64,000 bases of DNA from positions 1,612,001-1,676,000 of the forward strand of contig NZ_CP072197.1 of NCBI RefSeq assembly GCF_018987235.1. Reading direction: 5' to 3'. The DNA is from Lactobacillus crispatus (GTDB lineage: Bacteria > Bacillota > Bacilli > Lactobacillales > Lactobacillaceae). Shown here one piece after another: positions 48,540-58,586 of the stretch. The notes under the pieces were generated by a model. The model searched no databases and had not been told where the DNA came from. It saw only the letters and a list, made by a program, of their open reading frames with translations. Numbering within the stretch: position 1 is the first letter of the stretch; each line of letters starts with the position of its first letter. A program made the position numbers and the translations under genes.

Positions 48540-48553
48540 AGAAACCGTTTTCA
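48540..48553 (-). promoter_or_regulatory. cre site upstream of the GH13 operon
   Basis: TGAAAACGGTTTCT on the minus strand matches 13 of 14 positions of TGWAANCGNTNWCA. It lies directly after GATATT, the -10 candidate of the promoter. Confidence 0.7.
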
Positions 48554-48581
48554 ATATCGTATCTACTGTTATCGGTATCAA
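48554..48581 (-). promoter_or_regulatory. Promoter candidate of the GH13 operon
   Basis: TTGATA, a 17-base spacer containing AACAGTAGAT, then GATATT. The same block occurs upstream of malP (AACAGTAGATTTAATATTG). It abuts the terminator of the surface-protein gene. Confidence 0.5.
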
Positions 48582-48616
48582 AAAAGCACAACTCGCTTTT
48601 GAGTTGTGCCTTTTCT
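48581..48616 (-). terminator. Terminator after the surface-protein gene
   Basis: The perfect stem GCACAACTC / GAGTTGTGC with a loop of about six bases is followed by six Ts on the minus strand. Confidence 0.9.
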
Positions 48617-48635
48617 TCTATTCAATTACTAACTT

Positions 48636-51600
48636 TTAGTTGTGCTTACGTTTCCGATCAACACCAAAGCCTAAAAGACCTGCAATTGAAGCTAATGCTA
48701 AACCAATAATAGATACTCTGTCTTGTTTTTCACCGGTTTGTGGTAATGTCTTAGCATTCTTTTCAGCTTGAACAGCAGTATTATTACTGTTTGCGCGCTT
48801 ACCATGAACATTGCTATTGTAGCTGTGATTTTCACTATTCAATCCTGCGGCCTGATTATTCCCTGAATTATGCTTAGTCTCGGTCCGAATATTTTGACCA
48901 TTATTTTTGGCTTTATGATGATCTACTTTCTTACCCGAATTATCATCTTTTTCAGGTGTCTTATCAGTTGGGTTATTATCTGAAGGTGTAGTATTACCTC
49001 CATTATCAGTCTTAACAACTGGAACAGTAATTGATGAACTTACTGAAGCTGAAGTTGGAGCATTGTAACCATCTTTGATCTTATATCCGGCTGGCACACC
49101 GTTTTTAATGGCACTTGAAGGATCAATAGTTGAACCTTCAGTACCTGAGATAGTAGTTCTGCCAACTTCATTGCCATTAGCATCACGGTAGATAATAGTT
49201 ACTTGACCTTCAGTTGGGCCAGTAATATCTCCACCACCATTATTGTCATTAGTATAGGTAATGGTTACAGTCTCAGCTGGAGTTTCTGCAGATACTGTCT
49301 TTTTAGCAACTGTACTTTGACTTGGAGTGTAACCACTAAATGTTGGAGCAGTAAATTCAGGCCATTCAGCTTTACCAGTTGGATCAGCAACAAACTTATC
49401 ATTTTCAACCTTACCTAATTGCCACTTACCATAAGTTGGTTTGACATTTGGATCAGTTGAAACAGTCTTGGTACGGCCGAACCATACGGTTTGATGAGTA
49501 GTTTCAGTTTCACCAGTTACTGGGTTTTCAACATTGATTGTTCTAGTTGGACTAGCAAACATGTCACTGTTGTCGCCTGGCTTGTTTGGATTGATTGTTG
49601 GATCAGTTGGTTGCAAAGTTTGAGTGTAAGTTACATTAACAGCTGCACCATTTTGTGGGACACCATCTTTTTCTGTTACTGCAGCTGCTGAAACTTCAGT
49701 TGCCTTTGTTCCATCTACGTATGAATCATAACCTTTAATTTGTTCTACGCTAGCTGAAGCAAATTCTGCTTTGCCACCTTCAACGAACTTGTTGTTTTCA
49801 ATCTTACCAACTTTCCAGTCTCCGGTACCAGTTACTACACCAGTTACTAGGTCTTCAACACCATTACGTCCAAAATCAACGTATTGAGTATCAATCTTAG
49901 TCCTAGTTTCACCTGGTTTAGTTTGGTAAATGTCACGACTTACACTAGTGAACATATCCTTGTATTTAGGATCAGTTGGGTTAACACTTGGATCAGTTGG
50001 AGTAATATTCTTAGTTCCGTGTTTAACATTGTAATCTACAGGTCGTGGATCATCTGAACCGAACTTGTAAGAACTGATAGTTTGTTGATTTGGAACTAGT
50101 TTCCAGTTAGTTGGAACATGTCCAGGTACATCAACATTAACAGTTTCATCAGTCTTACCAGGAACATTGTAAGTACCTTCTACAGTACCGTTACCATCAA
50201 CATAATTAATTACTAAAGTATGTTCGTTAGCAGTGTAAGTTACATTAACAGCTGCACCATTTTGTGGGACACCATCTTTTTCTGTTACTGCAGCTGCTGA
50301 AACTTCAGTTGCCTTTGTTCCATCTACGTATGAATCATAACCTTTAATTTGTTCTACGCTAGCTGAAGCAAATTCTGCTTTGCCACCTTCAACGAACTTG
50401 TTGTTTTCAATCTTACCAACTTTCCAGTCTCCGGTACCAGTTACTACACCAGTTACTAGGTCTTCAACACCATTACGTCCAAAATCAACGTATTGAGTAT
50501 CAATCTTAGTCCTAGTTTCACCTGGTTTAGTTTGGTAAATGTCACGACTTACACTAGTGAACATATCCTTGTATTTAGGATCAGTTGGGTTAACACTTGG
50601 ATCAGTTGGAGTAATATTCTTAGTTCCGTGTTTAACATTGTAATCTACAGGTCGTGGATCATCTGAACCGAACTTGTAAGAACTGATAGTTTGTTGATTT
50701 GGAACTAGTTTCCAGTTAGTTGGAACATGTCCAGGTACATCAACATTAACAGTTTCATCAGTCTTACCAGGAACATTGTAAGTACCTTCTACAGTACCGT
50801 TACCATCAACATAATTAATTACTAAAGTATGTTCGTTAGCAGTGTAAGTTACATTAACAGCTGCACCATTTTGTGGGACACCATCTTTTTCTGTTACTGC
50901 AGCTGCTGAAACTTCAGTTGCCTTTGTTCCATCTACGTATGAATCATAACCTTTAATTTGTTCTACGCTAGCTGAAGCAAATTCTGCTTTGCCACCTTCA
51001 ACGAACTTGTTGTTTTCAATCTTACCAACTTTCCAGTCTCCGGTACCAGTTACTACACCAGTTACTAGGTCTTCAACACCATTACGTCCAAAATCAACGT
51101 ATTGAGTATCAATCTTAGTCCTAGTTTCACCTGGTTTAGTTTGGTAAATGTCACGACTTACACTAGTGAACATATCCTTGTATTTAGGATCAGTTGGGTT
51201 AACACTTGGATCAGTTGGAGTAATATTCTTAGTTCCGTGTTTAACATTGTAATCTACAGGTCGTGGATCATCTGAACCGAACTTGTAAGAACTGATAGTT
51301 TGTTGATTTGGAACTAGTTTCCAGTTAGTTGGAACATGTCCAGGTACATCAACATTAACAGTTTCATCAGTCTTACCAGGAACATTGTAAGTACCTTCTA
51401 CAGTACCGTTACCATCAACATAATTAATTACTAAAGTATGTTCGTTAGCAGTGTAAGTTACATTAACAGCTGCACCATTTTGTGGGACACCATCTTTTTC
51501 TGTTACTGCAGCTGCTGAAACTTCAGTTGCCTTTGTTCCATCTACGTATGAATCATAACCTTTAATTTGTTCTACGCTAGCTGAAGCAAATTCTGCTTTG

Positions 51601-54600
51601 CCACCTTCAACGAACTTGTTGTTTTCAATCTTACCAACTTTCCAGTCTCCGGTACCAGTTACTACACCAGTTACTAGGTCTTCAACACCATTACGTCCAA
51701 AATCAACGTATTGAGTATCAATCTTAGTCCTAGTTTCACCTGGTTTAGTTTGGTAAATGTCACGACTTACACTAGTGAACATATCCTTGTATTTAGGATC
51801 AGTTGGGTTAACACTTGGATCAGTTGGAGTAATATTCTTAGTTCCGTGTTTAACATTGTAATCTACAGGTCGTGGATCATCTGAACCGAACTTGTAAGAA
51901 CTGATAGTTTGTTGATTTGGAACTAGTTTCCAGTTAGTTGGAACATGTCCAGGTACATCAACATTAACAGTTTCATCAGTCTTACCAGGAACATTGTAAG
52001 TACCTTCTACAGTACCGTTACCATCAACATAATTAATTACTAAAGTATGTTCGTTAGCAGTGTAAGTTACATTAACAGCTGCACCATTTTGTGGGACACC
52101 ATCTTTTTCTGTTACTGCAGCTGCTGAAACTTCAGTTGCCTTTGTTCCATCTACGTATGAATCATAACCTTTAATTTGTTCTACGCTAGCTGAAGCAAAT
52201 TCTGCTTTGCCACCTTCAACGAACTTGTTGTTTTCAATCTTACCAACTTTCCAGTCTCCGGTACCAGTTACTACACCAGTTACTAGGTCTTCAACACCAT
52301 TACGTCCAAAATCAACGTATTGAGTATCAATCTTAGTCCTAGTTTCACCTGGTTTAGTTTGGTAAATGTCACGACTTACACTAGTGAACATATCCTTGTA
52401 TTTAGGATCAGTTGGGTTAACACTTGGATCAGTTGGAGTAATATTCTTAGTTCCGTGTTTAACATTGTAATCTACAGGTCGTGGATCATCTGAACCGAAC
52501 TTGTAAGAACTGATAGTTTGTTGATTTGGAACTAGTTTCCAGTTAGTTGGAACATGTCCAGGTACATCAACATTAACAGTTTCATCAGTCTTACCAGGAA
52601 CATTGTAAGTACCTTCTACAGTACCGTTACCATCAACATAATTAATTACTAAAGTATGTTCGTTAGCAGTGTAAGTTACATTAACAGCTGCACCATTTTG
52701 TGGGACACCATCTTTTTCTGTTACTGCAGCTGCTGAAACTTCAGTTGCCTTTGTTCCATCTACGTATGAATCATAACCTTTAATTTGTTCTACGCTAGCT
52801 GAAGCAAATTCTGCTTTGCCACCTTCAACGAACTTGTTGTTTTCAATCTTACCAACTTTCCAGTCTCCGGTACCAGTTACTACACCAGTTACTAGGTCTT
52901 CAACACCATTACGTCCAAAATCAACGTATTGAGTATCAATCTTAGTCCTAGTTTCACCTGGTTTAGTTTGGTAAATGTCACGACTTACACTAGTGAACAT
53001 ATCCTTGTATTTAGGATCAGTTGGGTTAACACTTGGATCAGTTGGAGTAATATTCTTAGTTCCGTGTTTAACATTGTAATCTACAGGTCGTGGATCATCT
53101 GAACCGAACTTGTAAGAACTGATAGTTTGTTGATTTGGAACTAGTTTCCAGTTAGTTGGAACATGTCCAGGTACATCAACATTAACAGTTTCATCAGTCT
53201 TACCAGGAACATTGTAAGTACCTTCTACAGTACCGTTACCATCAACATAATTAATTACTAAAGTATGTTCGTTAGCAGTGTAAGTTACATTAACAGTTTC
53301 ATTTGATGAATCTGGAGTAATTGGTGCTGAAGCTGGAACATATTGCTTACCATCAACAGTTTCAATAGTTGCACCAGTTGCAGTAGCAGTGTAGCCAGGT
53401 TTAGTTACTTCATATTGTGAGAACTTCGTTACTGCTTGACTTTCACTATTCTTAGCAGATGCCCAGGTAGTGTAAGTTACTTGTTGACCTGCTGGCTTAG
53501 AAAGATCAGTTATCTTAGCACGACTGTAAATTACATGTTGAACAACTGGAGTACTTTCGCCTTCAACATTAATCGTACGAGTAATATCACGATAAATGTC
53601 GTGGTTAGTCTTATCATCAACACCTTGATCAACCTTGATTACATTTACAGCTACTGGAACATCAAGGTAACTCTTATCAGGGAAGTTAATTCGTACTGTT
53701 GCAGGAGCTTGAGCATTAGCTTTATCAAGACTTGGTAAAGTTTGCCAGTTTACTGAACTAATTTCAGAATTATGATCAGCAGTTAAATCACTAGTATTTA
53801 CAAGCTTCGAAGCATCCCCTAAAGCAGCCCTCAAATCAGTAACGTCGGAGTTAACACTTGGAATAGTACCGTTAGCTTCTGCACCATAAATGTAAACTGA
53901 TGGGAATGGATAAGTTGATACTGGACCATTACCATAAATTGGCCAGTTTACACTTGAACTGTCAACAACAGCTGAATACTTAGGATAACCAAATTGATTA
54001 TTTACCCGGTTAGTATAAGTAATCGTCTGAGTTCCACCATTGTTCTCTGATACCAAACTTGTTGGTTGACCATTACCCTTGATTGCACCTAATGCATTAT
54101 TGAATAGAACAGTGCCTGCTTCAGTCCAACTAATCTTAATGTCACTAGCATTAATAGATTGTGGAGCATTAACAGTTACACCAGCTGGATTATCACCAGT
54201 TTGGGTAAGAACATATGCAGTCTTGTCAGCATTCAAAGTGTAAATATATGGCTTGCTGTAGTTTTGACCACCTTGGTAGTAGCTTAACTTGAAGTTTTCA
54301 ATTACTGGTCCACCAATGATGTTCTTGTCAGAAGTCTTGTGAGTTACAACATTATTGGCATGAAGGCTGAAGACATGACCATTATCGATAACAGTAACAT
54401 CACCTTGACCATTTACAGCAACCGGAATTGTTACTGTTTCAGTAGTACCATCTGGATAAGTTACAGTTGCCGTGCCAGTAGTTGCACCAGGCTTTGAAGT
54501 ATTTGGTTTAGTAGTCCAAGTTGCACTTGTTGGATAACCGTCAACTGGAGTAGTACCACCATCATTCAAGTTGGCAATTCCTTCAGTGGCAGCTGGATTA

Positions 54601-57527
54601 CCGCCAACAGTAGTAGTAATTGATTTAATCTCTGGCTTAGCATTAACAACTACATTAGTTGGAACTTTGTCCTTAGAACCATCTGGGTAAGTTACTACAA
54701 TAACTGCTGATTTCTTACCTGGAGTAGTAGTTTTGGGAGTAGTTTGCCAAGTATAAGTGGTTCTACTTGGCAAAGTTTCCTTATTACTAATAGCTTCATC
54801 AGCCTTGTTAGTTAAATCTTCGCCTTTATTGGCTTTAACATCTTGTCCTTTTGGAATGTACTTTTCAGCATCAGTAGGTCCAATAATATGTAATGGAATC
54901 TTGACAAAGTCAACTGAACCATCAGCATAAGTCACCTTAGCCCAAGCCGAATCATTAGTCGTCTTCAAATTACCTGTTGGGTTTTGTGGTTCTGAATAAG
55001 GAACTTTGGCACTTGGATCCTTGCTGTCAGTCGGCTGGATCATGATCTTGTTCCATTCAATCTTATCAGTGCCTGAATTGTACCAAGTAACTTTATTAAC
55101 TAGATTATCAAAATCAGTAATTGCCTTTTCGTCAGGGCCAATTAAGTCCTTAATACCTTTCTTAGCATCAAGATCATCTAAAGTTTGATTAGTTTTACCA
55201 TTAATGGTTTGTACTTCTGGTTGATATTTATCAAAATCATTAATCTTAACATTTGGGGTATTATTTAATTTGCTACCCATGGCAATTCTTTGTGGACGCC
55301 ACCAGTTAAAGTTGTTTAAGAAACTGTTTAAGTGCAGTGCTTCTTCAACTTTAGTTGGAATAGCACCATTTTCGTACTTATCAGCGCCTTGGTTTTTTGA
55401 CATTAAAAAAGTAGCATTAGAATTATAAAGAGTATCAACACCTTTATGGGCAATTGAAGTATTAGGCTGTTGACCTTTACCCATAAATTGACCAGAATTG
55501 TTACCCCATTGGTTCTTTGTGTTCAAGTATCTTACATACCAAACATCATTAGGAGTTGTAGTCTTGTTACCTTGATCCCATTGAGCAATTGGAGTTGGTC
55601 CGCTAATAGTTGAATTGTTGTACACACCTTCCATCCGGATCAAAGTACCACGAATACTGCCAGTCCGTTGTAAGTTGACATATGCTGGGTTATTAATTTC
55701 TAAGACATCAGTACCACTAGTTCCCCATAAATTAATTAAACCAGTAAATGGTGAGGCAGGTTCAGTACCAGCTTTAAATGTACCTGCATTATCTTGTAAA
55801 TCGAGAGTAGCACCATCACCAACAACAAATTTCAAAGTGGTATTAGTACTTAAACCACCATCACCCATTGAAATTAATGGTACAAGTGTCTTTTCAGTAG
55901 TATCACGTATAATAGTCAAACTACCATTGTTAATTAAGCTGGCCGTTTGCTTAGATAATGGACTGGCAACACTAGTCATTGGACCAGCATCTAATGAAAT
56001 TGGAGCATAGTGGGTACCATTATAATTAGATACTGAATTAGAAGTATTATTTTCAACACCATCAGCCTGATTTGTTTGCTTGGTATGGATAGTTACATTA
56101 CCCTTTTTACCAATTTCAAGATCATGTGACCAAATTGCAGTTGAGTGACCAGCTGCCATGTTGGCATTCAGAGTACCATTAATAACAGTAACGCCATAGA
56201 TTGGCTGACCAGCTAATGTTTGACGCCCAGCATAAATACCACGTAAGTCATCTGACTTAGCATTAATAGTAACCCTTGCCCCTTCATTAATTAAAGTTGA
56301 AGGATTTTCACTATCACTAGCATTTTCAGTTGAACGAATTACCCAGTTGTTAGAATTAATAGCTTTTCCAGTTACTTTACTATCAACATTAAAAATAGTA
56401 TCACCAGAGTCAAATCTTACAGTCTTACCAGTTACTAGATTGTAACCACTTGACATATAGTTAAGTGTAATATTGTTTTTACCAGCAAAGTGAACTGGTA
56501 AGTTTTCACCATACTTATCAACTAATGGCCGATCATTCAAGTTTGCAGTAACACCATCAAAAGTTAATTTACTCTTTTCGGTATTAGCTTCACTACCATA
56601 GAATGACAATGGTGCATAGTCATACTTGCTACCTTCAATTGTTACGTCCTTTAAAGTAATATTCCAAGGGCCAACAGCATTAGTATAGTTCCTGTCTTGG
56701 AATGCCAAACTAAAGCCAGCAAAGTTAATGGTGTGACCATTACCATTGATCACTAAATCACGAGCTGAGCCTTTAGAATCAAGCCTAAGGTAATGCCTCT
56801 TTGAATCACTTAATCCACAAATAGTTGTACCATTAACCTTATCAGTAATGGTAATGTCACTAGTAACGTTGATCGTGCCAACATTACCATTGTTCATAGC
56901 ATTAATTAAACTTTGGAAGTCATTTGCATCTTGTGACTGAGTATTTTGAGGAGCTTCTATGAAAGCACTACGTAATGCACTAGCACCTTCCTGCGTTACT
57001 TTAGATTCTGCGAGAGTCTTTGCTACATCTTCACTAGCCTTAGTTTGTGCTTTTTGTACGTTTAATACATTTCCACTCTTAGACTTAGCTTGATCTACTG
57101 TAGTTTCATTAGCAACTTTAACAGCAGCATTTTCTTGTTGTACTGGCTTACTGATTTCTAAATCATTAGCATTTTGCGTGTCCTTATCAGACTTAGCAAC
57201 ATCAGTAGTGGTCTGCGATTGATCTGCAACAGTTTCACTTTGTTTTGCAGCTTTATTAGCCTTAACTTCTGAAGTCTTATCTTTCAGATCATTGACTTGA
57301 ATGTCACTCGCCACATTATCACTGGTAGTAGCATTCTCATCTTTTTCAGTCGATGTATTAGTATTATCAGTTGTATCAGCCTTAACTGTTTGAGTATTAT
57401 TCAAGCCAAAAATTGTAAACCCAATTAATACTGAAGCAGCACCAACCGTGAATTTTCTAATTGAGAACCGTTCTCTTCTTGGCTCCATCTTGCGTAAGCG
57501 TTCTTTATAATTATTTTTTGAAAGCAT
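48636..57527 (-). CDS. Giant LPxTG-anchored mucus-binding/adhesin-like surface protein with six identical repeats
   Basis: 2963 residues. The N-terminus has a YSIRK-type signal (FSIRKFTVGAASVLIGF, about 21-37). A low-complexity Asn/Thr/Lys region follows (about 50-190). Residues about 200-760 look like a right-handed beta-helix domain (repeated Asn/Gly turns such as GNGHTINFAGFS). Two Rib-type modules lie near 900-1060 (VTYPDGTTETVTIPVAV). Then come six 203-residue repeats (about 1418-2635) resembling Mub B2 domains, a MucBP-like module and the sortase motif LPQTG at 2928-2932 with a hydrophobic helix and a KRKHN tail. It probably binds host mucus or glycans; the ligand is unknown. AAAGGAG precedes the ATG. 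Confidence 0.92.
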   Translation of the reverse strand: MLSKNNYKERLRKMEPRRERFSIRKFTVGAASVLIGFTIFGLNNTQTVKADTTDNTNTSTEKDENATTSDNVASDIQVNDLKDKTSEVKANKAAKQSETVADQSQTTTDVAKSDKDTQNANDLEISKPVQQENAAVKVANETTVDQAKSKSGNVLNVQKAQTKASEDVAKTLAESKVTQEGASALRSAFIEAPQNTQSQDANDFQSLINAMNNGNVGTINVTSDITITDKVNGTTICGLSDSKRHYLRLDSKGSARDLVINGNGHTINFAGFSLAFQDRNYTNAVGPWNITLKDVTIEGSKYDYAPLSFYGSEANTEKSKLTFDGVTANLNDRPLVDKYGENLPVHFAGKNNITLNYMSSGYNLVTGKTVRFDSGDTIFNVDSKVTGKAINSNNWVIRSTENASDSENPSTLINEGARVTINAKSDDLRGIYAGRQTLAGQPIYGVTVINGTLNANMAAGHSTAIWSHDLEIGKKGNVTIHTKQTNQADGVENNTSNSVSNYNGTHYAPISLDAGPMTSVASPLSKQTASLINNGSLTIIRDTTEKTLVPLISMGDGGLSTNTTLKFVVGDGATLDLQDNAGTFKAGTEPASPFTGLINLWGTSGTDVLEINNPAYVNLQRTGSIRGTLIRMEGVYNNSTISGPTPIAQWDQGNKTTTPNDVWYVRYLNTKNQWGNNSGQFMGKGQQPNTSIAHKGVDTLYNSNATFLMSKNQGADKYENGAIPTKVEEALHLNSFLNNFNWWRPQRIAMGSKLNNTPNVKINDFDKYQPEVQTINGKTNQTLDDLDAKKGIKDLIGPDEKAITDFDNLVNKVTWYNSGTDKIEWNKIMIQPTDSKDPSAKVPYSEPQNPTGNLKTTNDSAWAKVTYADGSVDFVKIPLHIIGPTDAEKYIPKGQDVKANKGEDLTNKADEAISNKETLPSRTTYTWQTTPKTTTPGKKSAVIVVTYPDGSKDKVPTNVVVNAKPEIKSITTTVGGNPAATEGIANLNDGGTTPVDGYPTSATWTTKPNTSKPGATTGTATVTYPDGTTETVTIPVAVNGQGDVTVIDNGHVFSLHANNVVTHKTSDKNIIGGPVIENFKLSYYQGGQNYSKPYIYTLNADKTAYVLTQTGDNPAGVTVNAPQSINASDIKISWTEAGTVLFNNALGAIKGNGQPTSLVSENNGGTQTITYTNRVNNQFGYPKYSAVVDSSSVNWPIYGNGPVSTYPFPSVYIYGAEANGTIPSVNSDVTDLRAALGDASKLVNTSDLTADHNSEISSVNWQTLPSLDKANAQAPATVRINFPDKSYLDVPVAVNVIKVDQGVDDKTNHDIYRDITRTINVEGESTPVVQHVIYSRAKITDLSKPAGQQVTYTTWASAKNSESQAVTKFSQYEVTKPGYTATATGATIETVDGKQYVPASAPITPDSSNETVNVTYTANEHTLVINYVDGNGTVEGTYNVPGKTDETVNVDVPGHVPTNWKLVPNQQTISSYKFGSDDPRPVDYNVKHGTKNITPTDPSVNPTDPKYKDMFTSVSRDIYQTKPGETRTKIDTQYVDFGRNGVEDLVTGVVTGTGDWKVGKIENNKFVEGGKAEFASASVEQIKGYDSYVDGTKATEVSAAAVTEKDGVPQNGAAVNVTYTANEHTLVINYVDGNGTVEGTYNVPGKTDETVNVDVPGHVPTNWKLVPNQQTISSYKFGSDDPRPVDYNVKHGTKNITPTDPSVNPTDPKYKDMFTSVSRDIYQTKPGETRTKIDTQYVDFGRNGVEDLVTGVVTGTGDWKVGKIENNKFVEGGKAEFASASVEQIKGYDSYVDGTKATEVSAAAVTEKDGVPQNGAAVNVTYTANEHTLVINYVDGNGTVEGTYNVPGKTDETVNVDVPGHVPTNWKLVPNQQTISSYKFGSDDPRPVDYNVKHGTKNITPTDPSVNPTDPKYKDMFTSVSRDIYQTKPGETRTKIDTQYVDFGRNGVEDLVTGVVTGTGDWKVGKIENNKFVEGGKAEFASASVEQIKGYDSYVDGTKATEVSAAAVTEKDGVPQNGAAVNVTYTANEHTLVINYVDGNGTVEGTYNVPGKTDETVNVDVPGHVPTNWKLVPNQQTISSYKFGSDDPRPVDYNVKHGTKNITPTDPSVNPTDPKYKDMFTSVSRDIYQTKPGETRTKIDTQYVDFGRNGVEDLVTGVVTGTGDWKVGKIENNKFVEGGKAEFASASVEQIKGYDSYVDGTKATEVSAAAVTEKDGVPQNGAAVNVTYTANEHTLVINYVDGNGTVEGTYNVPGKTDETVNVDVPGHVPTNWKLVPNQQTISSYKFGSDDPRPVDYNVKHGTKNITPTDPSVNPTDPKYKDMFTSVSRDIYQTKPGETRTKIDTQYVDFGRNGVEDLVTGVVTGTGDWKVGKIENNKFVEGGKAEFASASVEQIKGYDSYVDGTKATEVSAAAVTEKDGVPQNGAAVNVTYTANEHTLVINYVDGNGTVEGTYNVPGKTDETVNVDVPGHVPTNWKLVPNQQTISSYKFGSDDPRPVDYNVKHGTKNITPTDPSVNPTDPKYKDMFTSVSRDIYQTKPGETRTKIDTQYVDFGRNGVEDLVTGVVTGTGDWKVGKIENNKFVEGGKAEFASASVEQIKGYDSYVDGTKATEVSAAAVTEKDGVPQNGAAVNVTYTQTLQPTDPTINPNKPGDNSDMFASPTRTINVENPVTGETETTHQTVWFGRTKTVSTDPNVKPTYGKWQLGKVENDKFVADPTGKAEWPEFTAPTFSGYTPSQSTVAKKTVSAETPAETVTITYTNDNNGGGDITGPTEGQVTIIYRDANGNEVGRTTISGTEGSTIDPSSAIKNGVPAGYKIKDGYNAPTSASVSSSITVPVVKTDNGGNTTPSDNNPTDKTPEKDDNSGKKVDHHKAKNNGQNIRTETKHNSGNNQAAGLNSENHSYNSNVHGKRANSNNTAVQAEKNAKTLPQTGEKQDRVSIIGLALASIAGLLGFGVDRKRKHN
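49623..53276 (-). repeat. Six tandem 609-bp repeats inside the surface-protein gene
   Basis: The landmark TGTTCGTTAG recurs at 50221, 50830, 51439, 52048, 52657 and 53266, a constant step of 609 bases (203 codons), and AGTGTAAG at 49623 and 53277 is exactly six steps apart. Reading the copies line by line I found no difference. Each unit runs TANEHTLVINYVDGNG to NGAAVNVTY. The first 20 bases of a unit recur after the last copy. Confidence 0.97.
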
Positions 57528-57616
57528 TATAGCAATCTCCTTTTTAACCTAATTATTTATTGTGTCAAATCCAAGTAGAGAAACACTACCCCTACATTTC
57601 ACTTTTATATCATAAC

Positions 57617-58581
57617 ACGCGTGGTGCTAGTTAAATCGTTTTAGTTAATAAAAAAGTCCAATCTTGTTAGACTCGACTTGTAAATAGTAATAATAGAAAA
57701 GAGTCTGATCTGATTGAACTGCCTTAAGCTTAAGCGTTTTAGCCACCATTTACAAGTTAGTTTTAAAGATTTAGTGATAATTTGTCGGCACTGGTATCGT
57801 TTGTATGCACCGGCTGAGTTTACTCATCGGCGAAATATTGATCAAATTAAAACTACGGACAGTCTGATTTTGGCTTTACTTATCTGGCAAGCTAAGACAG
57901 GAATTGAATCACAAAGAAGATTCTGTGAATGTTTCAATTGTTTATCACACTCACGTTTTAATCGGCGTTCACGTCAGCTATTGCAATTGATTTATCAGAT
58001 ACGGCAAGAAATGAATAAAAAGGTTGACCTGAATGGACATTTCTTGATCATTGACAGCTTTCCGGTACCTGTTTGCCAACCAATTCGCAACTATCGTGCT
58101 AAAATTTTTCGCGGTTATGCCAACATTGGTTATAAGGCCACCAAGAAAATTTACTTCTATGGTTTCAAAGTTCATGCCATTGTTAGCGATGACGGTTACA
58201 TTCTTGATTATGTCGTAACAAAAGCATCAGTTCATGATGCCAAGGAGACAGTTGAACTGATGGAAAATGCACATCCATCTAATTACTATCTTCTTGGCGA
58301 CGAAGGCTATTTAGGCAAAGAACTGCATCAACAGCTAAAACAAATGGGTTATGAACTTTGGACACCATATCGTAAAAATATGACAGGAGCTAAAAAGCAC
58401 AATGATCATCAATTGATGGCTATTCGCAGAACAATTGAAAGCGACTTTTCGCTTCTGACCTATTACAATGCCGAGAACAATCGAGCACGTAGTCTGATAG
58501 GCTTTCAAAGCCGGTTGGAAATTGCAATTTTAGCTTATAATTTGGCTTATTGTCTAGAATGATTTAACTAGCACCACGCGT
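57617..58581 (+). mobile_element. IS982-family element, copy 2 (apparently intact)
   Basis: Terminal inverted repeats ACGCGTGGTGCTAGTTAAATC at both ends, 965 bp between the outer bases. I see no target duplication outside ACGCGT, which is itself palindromic and also present at the left end of copy 1. It lies about 90 bases upstream of the surface-protein ATG, pointing away from it, and 5 bases from the stop of the small gene at 58587. Confidence 0.85.
57714..58562 (+). CDS. IS982-family transposase
   Basis: 282 residues from a TTG start (LNCLKLKRFSHHLQ). DDE-type motifs: IIDSFPVPVC (first Asp), LGDEGYLGK (second Asp) and IRRTIESDFSLL (Glu). An arginine-rich helical N-terminal region precedes them. 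No stop or frameshift is visible, so it can be active and could also mobilise copy 1 if its ends were complete. The start codon choice is uncertain, as no strong ribosome binding site stands before it. Confidence 0.87.
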   Translation: MNCLKLKRFSHHLQVSFKDLVIICRHWYRLYAPAEFTHRRNIDQIKTTDSLILALLIWQAKTGIESQRRFCECFNCLSHSRFNRRSRQLLQLIYQIRQEMNKKVDLNGHFLIIDSFPVPVCQPIRNYRAKIFRGYANIGYKATKKIYFYGFKVHAIVSDDGYILDYVVTKASVHDAKETVELMENAHPSNYYLLGDEGYLGKELHQQLKQMGYELWTPYRKNMTGAKKHNDHQLMAIRRTIESDFSLLTYYNAENNRARSLIGFQSRLEIAILAYNLAYCLE

Positions 58582-58586
58582 ATTAT

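Noticed and set aside
49623..53276. CRISPR or satellite array
   Set aside because: Period 609 bp, no spacers, open reading frame throughout: protein repeats.
57617..58581. ACGCGT at both ends of IS982 copy 2 as a target-site duplication
   Set aside because: The same ACGCGT also precedes copy 1, so it more likely belongs to the terminal repeat.
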